64,000 bases of DNA from Paenibacillus pabuli (GTDB lineage Bacteria > Bacillota > Bacilli > Paenibacillales > Paenibacillaceae). The translations under genes were made by a program, and so were the position numbers. Shown piece after piece: positions 7,746 to 17,153 of the stretch (positions are counted from its first letter, which is position 1; every line of letters begins with the position of its first letter). Below the pieces are notes generated by a model. It worked only from the letters and a program-made list of their open reading frames with translations, had not been told where the DNA came from and did no database searches. The DNA is taken from positions 5,084,001 through 5,148,000 of the forward strand of contig NZ_CP073714.1 in NCBI RefSeq assembly GCF_023101145.1, in the 5' to 3' direction.

Positions 7746-9776
7746 TTATTTCACTTGAGCGCCATTGGGCATATTATCTGGCACCGTCGCCAGTGTAAGC
7801 TGGTCGCCATGGGATGCGGCCAGGATCATGCCCTGGGACAGTTCACCGCGCAATTTCACCGGTTTGAGGTTAGTCACACAGATGACCTTGCGTCCAACCA
7901 TATCTTCAGGTGAATAAAACTTCGCGATTCCTGATACAACTTGACGTTGCTCATAGCCCAGATCCAGCTGCAGCATCAGCAATTTATCGGCTTTCTTCAC
8001 CGGCTCACAGGCAATAACTTGAGCCACACGCAGTTCCACTTTGGCGAAATCGTCAATACCGATCTCTTCTTTGCCTTCTGGTGCTGTGACGGGTTGGACG
8101 GCTTCCGAAGAGCCTCCAGCATTAGCTTGAGCTGCCTCAGGCTGCTCTTCTGCTTTTTTGCCGCCAGTCATCGCTTCAGCAATATAAGCAATCTCTTGTT
8201 CGGAGTCCAGACGCGGGAAGATCGGGTCACCCTTCTGCAAGACGTTTCCAGCCGGAATAACGCCCCATTGCTTGGCGGAATCCCAAGCCGTCAATTCCCC
8301 TTCCTGAATGCCGAGCTGTTCCCAGATTTTGCGCGGAGCACGTGTCAGGAACGGCTGCAACAGGATGGAAGCAATCCGCAAGCTTTCAATCAGATGCGAC
8401 ATTACCGATGCCAGTTCATTGCGTTTTGCTTCATCACGAGCCAGAGCCCAAGGTTGAGTCTCATCAATGTATTTGTTACTGCGGCTAACAAACTGACTGA
8501 TCGCTGTCAATGCGACGGAAAATTGCAGGTTTTCCATAGCCTGCTCCACTTTGTCCACAGCAGCAAGACCCGCTTCTTCAAGAGATGTATCAAATTCGGT
8601 CACACCTGAAGTAAACTCAGGCGCTTTGCCTTCGAAATATTTGTCCACCATCGCTACCGTACGGTTCAACAGGTTTCCTAGGTCATTCGCAAGGTCCGAA
8701 TTCACACGCTCTACAAAGCTTTCTGGAGTAAACGTACCATCTGAACCAAATGGAACTTCACGCAGCAGGTAATAACGCAGTGCATCCAGACCATAACGGT
8801 CAATCAAGGTTACCGGGTCAACGACATTGCCCTTTGATTTGGACATTTTGCCGTCTTTCATCAACAGCCAGCCGTGAGCGAATACTTTCTTCGGTAAAGG
8901 CAGGTCCAATGCCATCAGCATAATCGGCCAGTAAATCGTATGGAAACGAACAATTTCTTTTCCTACCAGATGCACGTCCGCTGGCCAGAATTTGTTGTAA
9001 AGCGATTCGTCGGATGATCCATAACCCAAAGCTGTAATATAGTTGGACAACGCATCAATCCATACGTACACAACGTGTTTCGGATCGCCTTTAACTTTGA
9101 CGCCCCATTCGAAAGTGGTCCGGGATACGGCCAAGTCTTCCAGGCCTGGCTTGATGAAGTTGTTGATCATTTCATTTTTGCGGGACTCCGGCTGAATAAA
9201 ACCTGGATTCTCTTCGTAATATTTCAGCAAACGATCGGCATACTTGCTCATCCGGAAGAAGTAGGATTCTTCTTTGACCAGTTCCACAGGGTGTCCGCTA
9301 TCCGGGCTTTTCGCCGAAATAATTTCGCCTTTGTCATTCTTCTCCACATCAACCAGTTGGGTTTCCGTGTAATACGTCTCATCCGGGATACTGTACCAGC
9401 CTTCGTACTCACCCTTATAGATATCCCCTTGTTTCAACAAACGGTCAAAGATATCCTGAACCACTGTTTTGTGGCGCTCCTCCGTCGTACGAATGAAGTC
9501 GTCATTGGAAATATCAAGTTTGTTCCACAGTTCCTTGATGCCAACTACGATGTCGTCGATAAAGGCTTGCGGTGATTGTCCTTTCTCTTGTGCCTTGCGC
9601 TCAATCTTCTGGCCGTGTTCATCCGTTCCTGTCAGATAGTGAGCATCATAACCGCGTAGACGCTTGTAACGAACCATCGCATCTCCCGCCACAGTCGTGT
9701 ACGCATGCCCAATATGCAATTTGTCACTCGGATAATAAATCGGTGTTGTCAGATAAAATGTTTTTTGATCAGCCAT
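7746..9776 (-). CDS. metS: Methionyl-tRNA synthetase
   Basis: A class I synthetase of 676 residues that charges tRNA-Met. The ATP-binding motifs are HIGH (residues 21-24) and KMSKS (in KDGKMSKSKGNVVDP). The anticodon-binding helical domain follows, and the last ~110 residues are a tRNA-binding OB-fold (EMAP-like: FAKVELRVAQV, ADKLLMLQLDLG). The connective peptide lacks the zinc-binding cysteines, as in the Bacillus type. The ATG at 9776 has AAGGAGGAG about eleven bases upstream; a longer frame to 9815 would run through the ribosome site. Expression is controlled by the T-box leader at 9838-10118. Confidence 0.95.
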   Translation of the reverse strand: MADQKTFYLTTPIYYPSDKLHIGHAYTTVAGDAMVRYKRLRGYDAHYLTGTDEHGQKIERKAQEKGQSPQAFIDDIVVGIKELWNKLDISNDDFIRTTEERHKTVVQDIFDRLLKQGDIYKGEYEGWYSIPDETYYTETQLVDVEKNDKGEIISAKSPDSGHPVELVKEESYFFRMSKYADRLLKYYEENPGFIQPESRKNEMINNFIKPGLEDLAVSRTTFEWGVKVKGDPKHVVYVWIDALSNYITALGYGSSDESLYNKFWPADVHLVGKEIVRFHTIYWPIMLMALDLPLPKKVFAHGWLLMKDGKMSKSKGNVVDPVTLIDRYGLDALRYYLLREVPFGSDGTFTPESFVERVNSDLANDLGNLLNRTVAMVDKYFEGKAPEFTSGVTEFDTSLEEAGLAAVDKVEQAMENLQFSVALTAISQFVSRSNKYIDETQPWALARDEAKRNELASVMSHLIESLRIASILLQPFLTRAPRKIWEQLGIQEGELTAWDSAKQWGVIPAGNVLQKGDPIFPRLDSEQEIAYIAEAMTGGKKAEEQPEAAQANAGGSSEAVQPVTAPEGKEEIGIDDFAKVELRVAQVIACEPVKKADKLLMLQLDLGYEQRQVVSGIAKFYSPEDMVGRKVICVTNLKPVKLRGELSQGMILAASHGDQLTLATVPDNMPNGAQVK

Positions 9777-9837
9777 AGATGACTTCTCCTCCTTCATATG
9801 GTCGTGCTTTTTCATTGCATTTGCCTAAAAAAGAACA

Positions 9838-10118
9838 CAAAAAACTCCCGTCCCTGTATGGGACGAGAGTTGCTCTCACGTGTTACCACCCAAATTCCCC
9901 GTGCTTTTCACAAACCACAGGCTCTGCCGGTCCTTCGACCGCCCATTAACGCTGGATCACGCCTCAGCCTTACGACAGCCGTTCTAAACAACGTCTGCAC
10001 GCTCGAAAGAGGTTCCTCCGGGACCATATTCCATCCTCCTCCCAGACCGGTTCTCAGCTCATCCGGCTCTCTGCACTGGGGGTGTGTCTGTACTTATCCC
10101 TTCACTGGAAATCATTAT
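9838..10118 (-). ncRNA. T-box riboswitch, methionine-specific, upstream of metS
   Basis: Read on the minus strand, this leader has the T-box sequence TGGGTGGTAACACG (9892-9879), which forms the antiterminator bulge that pairs with uncharged tRNA 3' ends. It is followed by an 11-bp terminator stem (9844-9870) and six T. Stem I shows the conserved AGAGAGCC and GCTGAGAACCGG segments. The specifier is best read as ATG at 10027-10025, flanked by the GGGA/TCCC closing helix. The UGGU in the T-box matches a discriminator A, as expected for tRNA-Met. Low charged tRNA-Met should allow read-through into metS. Confidence 0.92.
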
Positions 10119-10124
10119 ACGAAA

Positions 10125-10154
10125 AATATACTGAAATACTGCCTCCTTTGTCAA
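10125..10154 (-). promoter_or_regulatory. Promoter of the metS T-box transcript
   Basis: On the minus strand, TTGACA (10149-10154) and TATATT (10125-10130) are separated by 18 bases. This places the start a few bases before the T-box stem I. Confidence 0.7.
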
Positions 10155-10205
10155 GTGGACAGCAATCTTAAATCAACTCAAACCGGTAAAACGACCAGTG
10201 GATTG

Positions 10206-10457
10206 TTAATCGGATACCATCACGGACTTTTCAGTCTTCGGCGGCACCAGATCCACTCCACCTGGATGAAACGGATGGCATTTCGCAATACGCTTTGCCG
10301 CAAGCAGCGATCCTTTGAACGCACCATGCACCTCAATCGCCTCCATCGCATACGCCGAGCAGGTAGGATAGAAACGACAAGTCGGTTGCTTCAATGGAGA
10401 GATATAGCTGCGATACACCCGAATGGGAGCCTGAACCAGTCTGCGGGATAACTTCAT
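10206..10457 (-). CDS. yidD: Membrane protein insertion efficiency factor YidD
   Basis: An 83-residue protein of the YidD (haemolysin-like, DUF37) family, thought to assist YidC/Sec-dependent membrane protein insertion. The amphipathic N-terminus and the family signature CRFYPTCSAYAMEAIEVHGAFKG are plain, followed by KCHPFHPGGVDLVP. It starts two bases after the zur stop, so the two are probably translated from one message. It has no obvious role in zinc control; the pairing is a neighbourhood observation only. Confidence 0.92.
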   Translation of the reverse strand: MKLSRRLVQAPIRVYRSYISPLKQPTCRFYPTCSAYAMEAIEVHGAFKGSLLAAKRIAKCHPFHPGGVDLVPPKTEKSVMVSD

Positions 10458-10459
10458 CG

Positions 10460-10924
10460 TCAGTGCTTCCCGTGAGTGTGCTGATGTCCGGATGACACTT
10501 TGGCTGGCATATGTTCGGCACAGTCCTTACAGTACCCGAAAACTTCAAATTTATGATCGACGACCTGGAATTGCTCGGGCGCATCTGCAAGCTGCATTGG
10601 GCAAAAAACGATTGGATATGTCTTCTGGCATTTCAGACAAATCATATGGTGGTGATGGTGATCTTCGCTGCAATGTGCTCTGAACTTCACCCCATCTTCA
10701 AAGATGACCTGTTCCAGTACGCCCAATTCTTGCATGACACGCAAATTCCGGTACACCGTGTCAAAACTCAGTCCGCTGTAAGTTTTACCCATATATTCAT
10801 AGACGTCCTTGGGTGTCAAATACCCTGGGGATTCGGCAAATAACCGGGCCAGTGTCTTCCGCTGATCCGTAATGCGGAGCCCTTGCGAGGACATGGTAGT
10901 AATAATCTGTTCTGTCGACAGCAT
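10460..10924 (-). CDS. zur: Zinc uptake repressor Zur (Fur family)
   Basis: A 154-residue Fur-family repressor. The N-terminal winged helix contains GLRITDQRKTLARLF and LSFDTVYRNLRVMQELGVL. The dimerisation domain carries a HHHHH run (89-93) and two CxxC pairs, C96/C99 and C132/C135, that hold the structural zinc in this family. Among the Fur, PerR and Zur paralogues, the region around residue 52 (GLSFDTVYRNL) and CSEDHHHHHMICLKC match B. subtilis Zur best. It probably acts on the operator at 7523-7543 upstream of znuA. The ATG is preceded by AGGAGGTG. Confidence 0.87.
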   Translation of the reverse strand: MLSTEQIITTMSSQGLRITDQRKTLARLFAESPGYLTPKDVYEYMGKTYSGLSFDTVYRNLRVMQELGVLEQVIFEDGVKFRAHCSEDHHHHHMICLKCQKTYPIVFCPMQLADAPEQFQVVDHKFEVFGYCKDCAEHMPAKVSSGHQHTHGKH

Positions 10925-11301
10925 GACCTAAAGCACCTCCTGTCATACGAGCATTCTGCATAGATTCAAAAACGATTGCAATTCAGCAAATACGTTAGAT
11001 TAAAGGGTTCTTTTCGTATAGGTATTGTACCCATAAACGTGTGGAATCAAAATTATGCAAAATGCTGATACTTATGCTTGATTTATATACTTCTAATAAT
11101 GCCTTAAATGAAGTTCATAGTCAACGAGCGCAACGGGCTAGCTGATTCTGCTATTACAATTAAAAAGGACTCCAATGAATACATGGAGTCCTTTCCTGAC
11201 GGTTTAGATGATCAATCGTTCGGGCGACTTTTGGGGTGAACGGGTATATATGGTATAAGCTTTCACTCCAAACCGTCCGTTCCTGATGATAGGTGAAACA
11301 A
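10925..11301. other. Intergenic gap zur / stalk protein
   Basis: No gene seen. It holds the promoter region of zur (no convincing -35/-10 pair found), a 16-base word at 11104-11119 containing ATGAAGTTCAT that recurs at 55486-55501, and the terminator at 11161-11195. Confidence 0.6.
11161..11195 (-). terminator. Terminator after stalk/PKD protein gene
   Basis: A perfect 11-bp stem (11164-11174 with 11184-11194) is followed on the minus strand by TTTTTA. It lies about 105 bases past the stop of the large secreted protein gene. Confidence 0.8.
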
Positions 11302-13560
11302 TTACTTCTCTGCCGGAAGCGGTGTGAACAGCAAGTTGACAGGAAGATTGCTTCCTGGTGCCGCCGAGAACACAATGGTTACAGCCTCGCCGTACGAACC
11401 TGTGCGATAGAGTACACTTTGTTCGTTCGGTGCACTTAAGGATTTGCTGGTATTCGAAATCTGCACCACCTGACCATTAACGAGTGCCACACCCGAGTAT
11501 CTACCACCACGAGGGTTGAATGAGATCAGCGTGCGCGGAGCCACATTGTTCAGTGTAATTTTGTAAAGTACGCCGAAGTTGCCCGCGTTAGAAGCATCTG
11601 TATATGCCATTGGATCTGTACCAACCAGATTCGGGTCACTTGCATTATCCCCAAGCGGCAGGCGGGCAGGCTTCGAACCTACTTCCTGGTCATACGTAAT
11701 GACACGTGTTGCATTCGGATACGTACCACGGTTGTGCACACCATCACGATCCAGAACAGGCAGTGTGGACCATACGGCCATCGGATCTTTATTTTCTTCG
11801 ATCATGATAATGTTGTAATCCAGCCTGTAGTCGCTGAAAACATCAGAATACAGGGAAATAACCTGTCCTTGCTTCATGGGAAGAGCATTGAGTTCAGTAA
11901 GAATCAATTTGCTCTCTCCTGGCTGAAGCACAACATTCAATTTTCCAGTGCCATCTTGCATGGACTGGAACCAACGCTCAATTGATAACCTTCCGGCTAC
12001 TGTTGCGAATGGCGAAGGACCTGCAAAGCCCATATTTTGCTGCTCTAATGTTGCTGGGTACATATTATTATTCGTAGCAACAACGTACATTTTCACGTTT
12101 TTGCCGGTGTTATTTACATGGTGGATCATGAAACGGGTCTGACCGATTGAAGTCTCTTTGTACACAATCCCTTCCGAATTAACCGTTTCCGGACTGTTAC
12201 TACGAATCAGCACACTTTGCTCATCATAATAAGTGAACGGTACTTTCTCCATAGCAGGAACTTCACTGCCGTTGAAGCTGAACTTATCCCCTACCGGTGT
12301 GAACAACTGATTAAAATCAGAGATAGTATACAGAGTTTCATTAGTAATATTGACATTCTTGGTATAGCTATTACTAGCACCATGTTTGTCCGTAACGGTA
12401 ATCGTTACTGTTTTGGGCCCCGGAACAAAAAATGCCAAAGCATTGTTTTCCCATTCGGTTTTAACAATAGCATTTTCATCATCGGTGCTTTGATCAATGT
12501 ACGTGATCTTTTCACCCATTTTGTACTCTTCCTTGTCTGTCGTAAACATCGCTACAGGGGGAAGATTCGGTTTCTGAACTTGAATCGTAACAGAGTACGG
12601 GTCACTCCATTGTCCGCTCGAATCCTGGACAGCATACGTTACCGTATATGTACCTGGTTGGTCAAACGAATCCTGACGCCCAGTCCAGCGCTCATCTACA
12701 ATGTCCAGTCCTTTGGGAGAGCTGGATTTAGTGTTGTATGTCACCGTGTCTCCTGCAAAAATCTCTTTTTGTACCGTGAAGCTGGCTACCGGTTTGGTAT
12801 TCAGATTCAGTACAACAGTCTTCGCAGACTGATTAACTTTATAAGTAATGTTGAGTGCCTGAGTAATCGACGTCAGCGGCACCATGAACGTATTTTTTTG
12901 TTGATAGGCAGGGCCTTTCATCGTTCTGGATTCACCGTTAACTGTGTAAACGCTGCTATTCGTTTTGAAGCGAAGCTCATCTTCGCCACTAATAATAATG
13001 GTTTCTTTGGTTGTATTGTCATATTTCACTTCATAACCAACCCGATCAACCAGTGCGCGGATCGCTACATAAGATACTCCATTTTTGACAGCCATCGGCT
13101 GTCCGGCAAGATATGTTTTGCCGTCCTGCACCATTTTGTTGCTGTTCATATAAAGGGTCAGATCTCCGCCTTTACTTCCGGCAACAGACTGACCACTTGT
13201 AGAAGGCTGCTCAACCTCAACTGGAGCTGTTGGAACTGCTGTTTCCTCTCCCGCATCCTCTTCATCAGCAGGGTCTGTAACGGGGTCAACCGGAGTAACA
13301 TCTGTAGATGTTGGTTCCGTTGTCACCGGATTTGTACCCTCGGCGGCTTCATTATCATTTGGTGTTGTATCCGATCCGGACTTTACTTCCGATTCCGCGA
13401 TGGTTTGTTCTTTCTTCACAACCTCCACGGATTTAACTTTGGCTGTATTCACTGTTGTTGTATCGCTTTGATCGGCTGCCAGGGCATTCGCCGGAATTGC
13501 TGCAAACGCTTGAAATACAGCTAAAGCGGTAAGTATGGACAATTTCTTCTTCAAATTCAT
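11302..13560 (-). CDS. Secreted protein with stalk (Cu-amine-oxidase-N-like) and PKD/Ig-like domains
   Basis: A 752-residue exported protein of unknown function. The signal peptide covers residues ~1-29 (ending ANALA). A Thr/Pro/Glu/Asp-rich linker runs to ~125. A stalk domain (~128-255) has the repeated 'KNGVSYVAIRALVDRVGYEVKY' and 'KNTFMVPLTSITQALNITY' units. Two PKD/Ig-like repeats (~258-330 and ~333-405) each contain a 'WTG..' or 'WENN' centre and a 'GTYTVTY.V.D..G..S' strand. The C-terminal ~345 residues form a domain I do not recognise, rich in beta-type segments. It has no sortase motif or transmembrane tail. It is likely wall-associated or released. The ATG has AAGGAG upstream at a somewhat long spacing. 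Confidence 0.82.
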   Translation of the reverse strand: MNLKKKLSILTALAVFQAFAAIPANALAADQSDTTTVNTAKVKSVEVVKKEQTIAESEVKSGSDTTPNDNEAAEGTNPVTTEPTSTDVTPVDPVTDPADEEDAGEETAVPTAPVEVEQPSTSGQSVAGSKGGDLTLYMNSNKMVQDGKTYLAGQPMAVKNGVSYVAIRALVDRVGYEVKYDNTTKETIIISGEDELRFKTNSSVYTVNGESRTMKGPAYQQKNTFMVPLTSITQALNITYKVNQSAKTVVLNLNTKPVASFTVQKEIFAGDTVTYNTKSSSPKGLDIVDERWTGRQDSFDQPGTYTVTYAVQDSSGQWSDPYSVTIQVQKPNLPPVAMFTTDKEEYKMGEKITYIDQSTDDENAIVKTEWENNALAFFVPGPKTVTITVTDKHGASNSYTKNVNITNETLYTISDFNQLFTPVGDKFSFNGSEVPAMEKVPFTYYDEQSVLIRSNSPETVNSEGIVYKETSIGQTRFMIHHVNNTGKNVKMYVVATNNNMYPATLEQQNMGFAGPSPFATVAGRLSIERWFQSMQDGTGKLNVVLQPGESKLILTELNALPMKQGQVISLYSDVFSDYRLDYNIIMIEENKDPMAVWSTLPVLDRDGVHNRGTYPNATRVITYDQEVGSKPARLPLGDNASDPNLVGTDPMAYTDASNAGNFGVLYKITLNNVAPRTLISFNPRGGRYSGVALVNGQVVQISNTSKSLSAPNEQSVLYRTGSYGEAVTIVFSAAPGSNLPVNLLFTPLPAEK

Positions 13561-13767
13561 TCTTTGTCTTTGGCTCCTTCTGCTCCCATTTTATAAATAT
13601 CCCCCTCAAAAAGTCATACTATTAGACGCTTACTACCGGGAAAAGTTGCTAAAAATATTTGATAACAATTGTAAACTTTTAATAGAGCGAAAATACTATG
13701 AAAATAGTTATCTATTATACTTTCGTTTTGGAGTGAAGTCTGTTTTAAAACCCGCCGTAAATTCCAA

Positions 13768-13821
13768 TAAAAAAATCTCTCCAGGAGATGGTTGAATAAG
13801 CACCATGTCACAGAGAGATTT
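13768..13821 (-). terminator. Terminator of the ABC-YesMN-nagZ operon
   Basis: Arms 13773-13780 and 13814-13821 (AAATCTCT/AGAGATTT) with extra inner pairing end in a run of T on the minus strand. Just outside, the octamer AGAGATTT is repeated three times (13814-13837). Confidence 0.65.
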
Positions 13822-13846
13822 AGAGATTTAGAGATTTGAACTTGTG

Positions 13847-15508
13847 CTAACGCAAACGGACGGGCAATCTTCCTTTTGGCTGCAATTCACCTGTTAACAC
13901 GAGGGATAATGCGCGAACCACAGCAGGAGTGTTCTCGTACGTACATACATAACTTCCTGGCTCAGGAATCTCCAATAGATCATATGGATTACGCAGAGCG
14001 ACTACAATCAGGGAATACTTTTCACTAAGTTTTTGAACCAAATGCTGCTGCCCTTTTGGAAGATGTCCAGCTGAAGTGTAAGTACATACGATAATTTGAT
14101 CTGCCTCTGACACATCCTTCAGAATCCGGTCCGTTTCATCATAAGTCGGCTGTGTCGTTATTTTTTGCTCCCGAACTCCGCCTCTCAGCTGCGATAACGC
14201 CATTCCAAGTGAATCCGTGTGGGACCATGGTTCATCCACTTCTGTCCGCTGTATAACTTCGGGCCAGATGACGTACACATCCTTTTCAGGGTTTAAGGGA
14301 AGCAAGCTATCATTCTTGACCACCGTAATGCTATTGGAAGCAATTTCGTCCAACGTGGACTCAATGGAGTCAAGTGACCGTGCTAGTTCCTGGTTCTCTT
14401 TTGTTGAGATAGCGGAACCATTTTCATCAAGTCCATCCGGTAGAACATGATCCTCCCTCATGGGAACAAACGTCTTCTGCCACTGACCACAACGTGCTGT
14501 TTTCCATGAAATAATACGTTCCAATGCCTTGTTAATGGTTGCTGCCTCAATTCGCCCAGTACGAACGGCTTCAACAACGGCTTCAACAGCAGAGACTTGA
14601 TCTTGCAGAGTGTGACTGACCAGAATTAGATCAGCTCCTGCCTCCACGGCACGTACGGCTGCTTCGGCTACACCATAGGGCTTGGATATCGCATGCATTT
14701 CCAGACAATCAGTAATAATAATGCCGTCAAAGCCCATTTCTTCACGTAATAGTCCCGTCAATACTTTACGTGACAATGTAGCTGGAATCGGCTCAGGTTC
14801 AATCGCCGGGAAGATGACGTGAGCAGTCATAATGGCATCCACTCCGGCCTCAACAGCCCGTCTGAACGGCAGAAGCTCCACCTTCTCCAGCCTGCTACGT
14901 TCATGAGGTACAGTGACCATGCCAAGATGAGAATCAACCGCCGTATCTCCATGTCCTGGAAAATGTTTGGCTGTCGCAGTAACACCTCTGGACTGATATC
15001 CTTTGATGGCCGCTGAACCATGTGCAGCTACACTCTCCGCATTCTCACCATAAGAACGCACGCCGATGACTGGGTTAAGGAAGTTGTTGTTCACATCCAG
15101 CACTGGAGCAAGGTTCATATCAATACCGATGCTTTTTAACTCATGTCCTAGAATTTGGGCACATTCGAGGGTGTACGCCGGATTACCCGTTGCTCCTAAC
15201 GCCATGTTCCCCGGCACCTGGGTTACTCCCTCTTTATCAATCCGGGCCACCATGCCGCCCTCCTGATCCACGGAAATCATCAAAGGTAATTCCCCGGCTT
15301 CAACCGCAATCGCTTGCAAGTCAGCAGACAATCGATTTAACTGGTCTACACTTTCCACATTTCGCCTGAAATAAATAACGCCTCCAACATGATAATCACG
15401 GATCAGTTGATGGATCTGTTTATCTGCATGCTGTCCATGGAATCCACACATAAACATCTGTCCTACCCGCTGTTCCAACGAAAGCTGATCGATTGAATAC
15501 ATACGCAC
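13847..15508 (-). CDS. nagZ: Beta-N-acetylglucosaminidase NagZ (GH3)
   Basis: A family 3 glycoside hydrolase of 553 residues that removes terminal beta-linked GlcNAc. The TIM-barrel domain (about 5-335) carries the GH3 signature KHFPGHGDT (181-189), the Asp-His dyad typical of NagZ (D192, H194) and the probable nucleophile D267 in IIITDCLEMHA. The C-terminal ~200 residues form the second GH3 domain. There is no signal peptide, so it acts in the cytosol on imported sugar, unlike the secreted B. subtilis enzyme. GTG at 15508 or ATG at 15502 both follow GGGGAGG. It closes the uptake operon (13 bases after the response regulator), which suggests the transported ligand is a GlcNAc-containing oligosaccharide such as a chitin or muropeptide fragment. 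Confidence 0.9.
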   Translation of the reverse strand: MRMYSIDQLSLEQRVGQMFMCGFHGQHADKQIHQLIRDYHVGGVIYFRRNVESVDQLNRLSADLQAIAVEAGELPLMISVDQEGGMVARIDKEGVTQVPGNMALGATGNPAYTLECAQILGHELKSIGIDMNLAPVLDVNNNFLNPVIGVRSYGENAESVAAHGSAAIKGYQSRGVTATAKHFPGHGDTAVDSHLGMVTVPHERSRLEKVELLPFRRAVEAGVDAIMTAHVIFPAIEPEPIPATLSRKVLTGLLREEMGFDGIIITDCLEMHAISKPYGVAEAAVRAVEAGADLILVSHTLQDQVSAVEAVVEAVRTGRIEAATINKALERIISWKTARCGQWQKTFVPMREDHVLPDGLDENGSAISTKENQELARSLDSIESTLDEIASNSITVVKNDSLLPLNPEKDVYVIWPEVIQRTEVDEPWSHTDSLGMALSQLRGGVREQKITTQPTYDETDRILKDVSEADQIIVCTYTSAGHLPKGQQHLVQKLSEKYSLIVVALRNPYDLLEIPEPGSYVCTYENTPAVVRALSLVLTGELQPKGRLPVRLR

Positions 15509-15521
15509 GCTTTCCTCCCCA

Positions 15522-17153
15522 TTATGAACCTGCTCTTTGGTTTGACCTGAATTCTGATGGTTTCATGTGAAAATGTTTATGGAACACTTTGGAGAAATAT
15601 CGCCGTTCTTTGTACCCTGTCGCTTCTCCAATAGCTGTAATACTCCATTCCGTTGTACTTAATAACAAGGCGGCACTCTCCATCCGCTTATGAGTCATAT
15701 ATTCCACAAAGGTTACACCCATCTGGTTTTTGAACAGCTGGCAAAAGTAACCCGGACTGATTCCCAGCCAATCAGCTACCTCATCAATACCCAGATCACA
15801 TTCCAGCCTAGCGTTCATATATTCGCACGCAGATGTGATCAGCTCAGATACAGAAGGGCGAGGTGCACTTTTCTTATCATGACAGGCATGAGCAATTGCC
15901 TCCGCCAGTTCGATTAATTCCTTGATGGAAGTTGCTGAATGCAGTGCACTCCAGAAGTGCATTTCGTCCTGTTCAGCCATGACATGTACTTCGCGCAACT
16001 CACGAAGCATATGTACAAGCAGAAAACGCAGGCTGTTCTCGGCTACGCCATCCAGCGCACTTTTATGCTCGCTCATCCGATGTTTGAGCATAACGAGCAG
16101 ATCAATCAATCCCTGCTTATTTCCCTGTCTGATCCAGCGGGTAATCAAGTCCAAATCTTCTTTTGTAATCCACATCGTTGCCCTTCTGGGATGTTCTTTG
16201 GATGGCAGGATGGCGTGCTGTTCAGCAGATTCAAGTACATCGCTACGTTGGTTAGAATCATTCATGATTAGCAAGCGTTGACAGTGCCGGTATCGCTCAG
16301 CCATCTGTTCGTCCAGTTTCACGGGTATAACATCCTGGATGACCCTTGTCTTCATGCCTGAATCCGGCTCAAATATCGCATCTAATTCCAGCTGAACCTG
16401 TTGAGCTAGTGCATCTGCCCTCAGACTCCATTCACCGGAGGCCTCGACCAACATGCACCATTCTCCCTTACGGGCCGAAATGAGCAGAGTACCCTCGCAG
16501 ATTCGATCTGTAATCTCCCTAAGCCTGGAACGAATCATTCCATGCCAGCTTTGGTGCCGTTTTCCGGACCATCCGATCGAATGCCTGAAATAACCGGATA
16601 CATCAATAAGCAGCAGTATATATTGCAATGAAGATGCCTGTATTTCCGCAGAAGAAGGTGGAGAAGACAACAACGAATTCTCCTCTTTTTGCATCAGGTC
16701 AATAATATGTTTGTGCCGCACCCAAACTTCTATTTCCGATTTGCGGTGGCGCTCAGCCTCCATTTCCAATCTTTTCTTCTGAATCTGCCCGGCAAGATCA
16801 CGCAATTTACGTTCCAGATCCAGGTAATCGATTGGCTTGCATATGTATTCATGGACATTGTAACGAATGGCTGTACGGGCATATTCAAACTGCTGATATC
16901 CTGTCAGCAAAATAATCTCGCAATTCTCACCTTGTTCCCGCAGCATTCGAATCAGTTCCAGACCATCCATCGAAGGCATACGAATATCACATAACATGAT
17001 GTCTGGGTGACATTCTGCAACTTTATCCAGTGCTTCTGAGCCGCTTCTGGCTGTACCAACAATGTCAATGCCCATGTCTTCCCAAGGCAAAATAAAACTC
17101 AAATTCTCCAAAATCGGCAGCTCATCGTCAACCAGCAACGCGGTTAGATTCAT
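15522..17153 (-). CDS. YesN-type response regulator (REC-AraC)
   Basis: A response regulator of 543 residues. The receiver domain (1-125) has the acidic pocket D9/D10, phospho-acceptor D56 (MLCDIRMPSMDG) and a conserved K in ICKPID. A long middle region (~130-430) of the YesN type has no assigned catalytic motif. The C-terminal AraC DNA-binding domain (~440-540) has two helix-turn-helix units (IDEVADWLGISPGYFCQLFK and ITAIGEATGYKERRYFSKVF). The ATG overlaps the kinase stop by four bases (ATGA), so synthesis is coupled. It most likely switches on the ABC operon that contains it. Confidence 0.93.
   Translation of the reverse strand: MNLTALLVDDELPILENLSFILPWEDMGIDIVGTARSGSEALDKVAECHPDIMLCDIRMPSMDGLELIRMLREQGENCEIILLTGYQQFEYARTAIRYNVHEYICKPIDYLDLERKLRDLAGQIQKKRLEMEAERHRKSEIEVWVRHKHIIDLMQKEENSLLSSPPSSAEIQASSLQYILLLIDVSGYFRHSIGWSGKRHQSWHGMIRSRLREITDRICEGTLLISARKGEWCMLVEASGEWSLRADALAQQVQLELDAIFEPDSGMKTRVIQDVIPVKLDEQMAERYRHCQRLLIMNDSNQRSDVLESAEQHAILPSKEHPRRATMWITKEDLDLITRWIRQGNKQGLIDLLVMLKHRMSEHKSALDGVAENSLRFLLVHMLRELREVHVMAEQDEMHFWSALHSATSIKELIELAEAIAHACHDKKSAPRPSVSELITSACEYMNARLECDLGIDEVADWLGISPGYFCQLFKNQMGVTFVEYMTHKRMESAALLLSTTEWSITAIGEATGYKERRYFSKVFHKHFHMKPSEFRSNQRAGS

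Noticed and set aside
9798..10451. 217-codon plus-strand frame
   Set aside because: It covers the T-box leader and yidD on the opposite strand; the T-box explains the sequence.
12217..13524. 435-codon plus-strand frame
   Set aside because: It lies entirely antisense to the stalk/PKD protein gene, has an implausible Cys/Arg/Phe-rich composition and no ribosome site.
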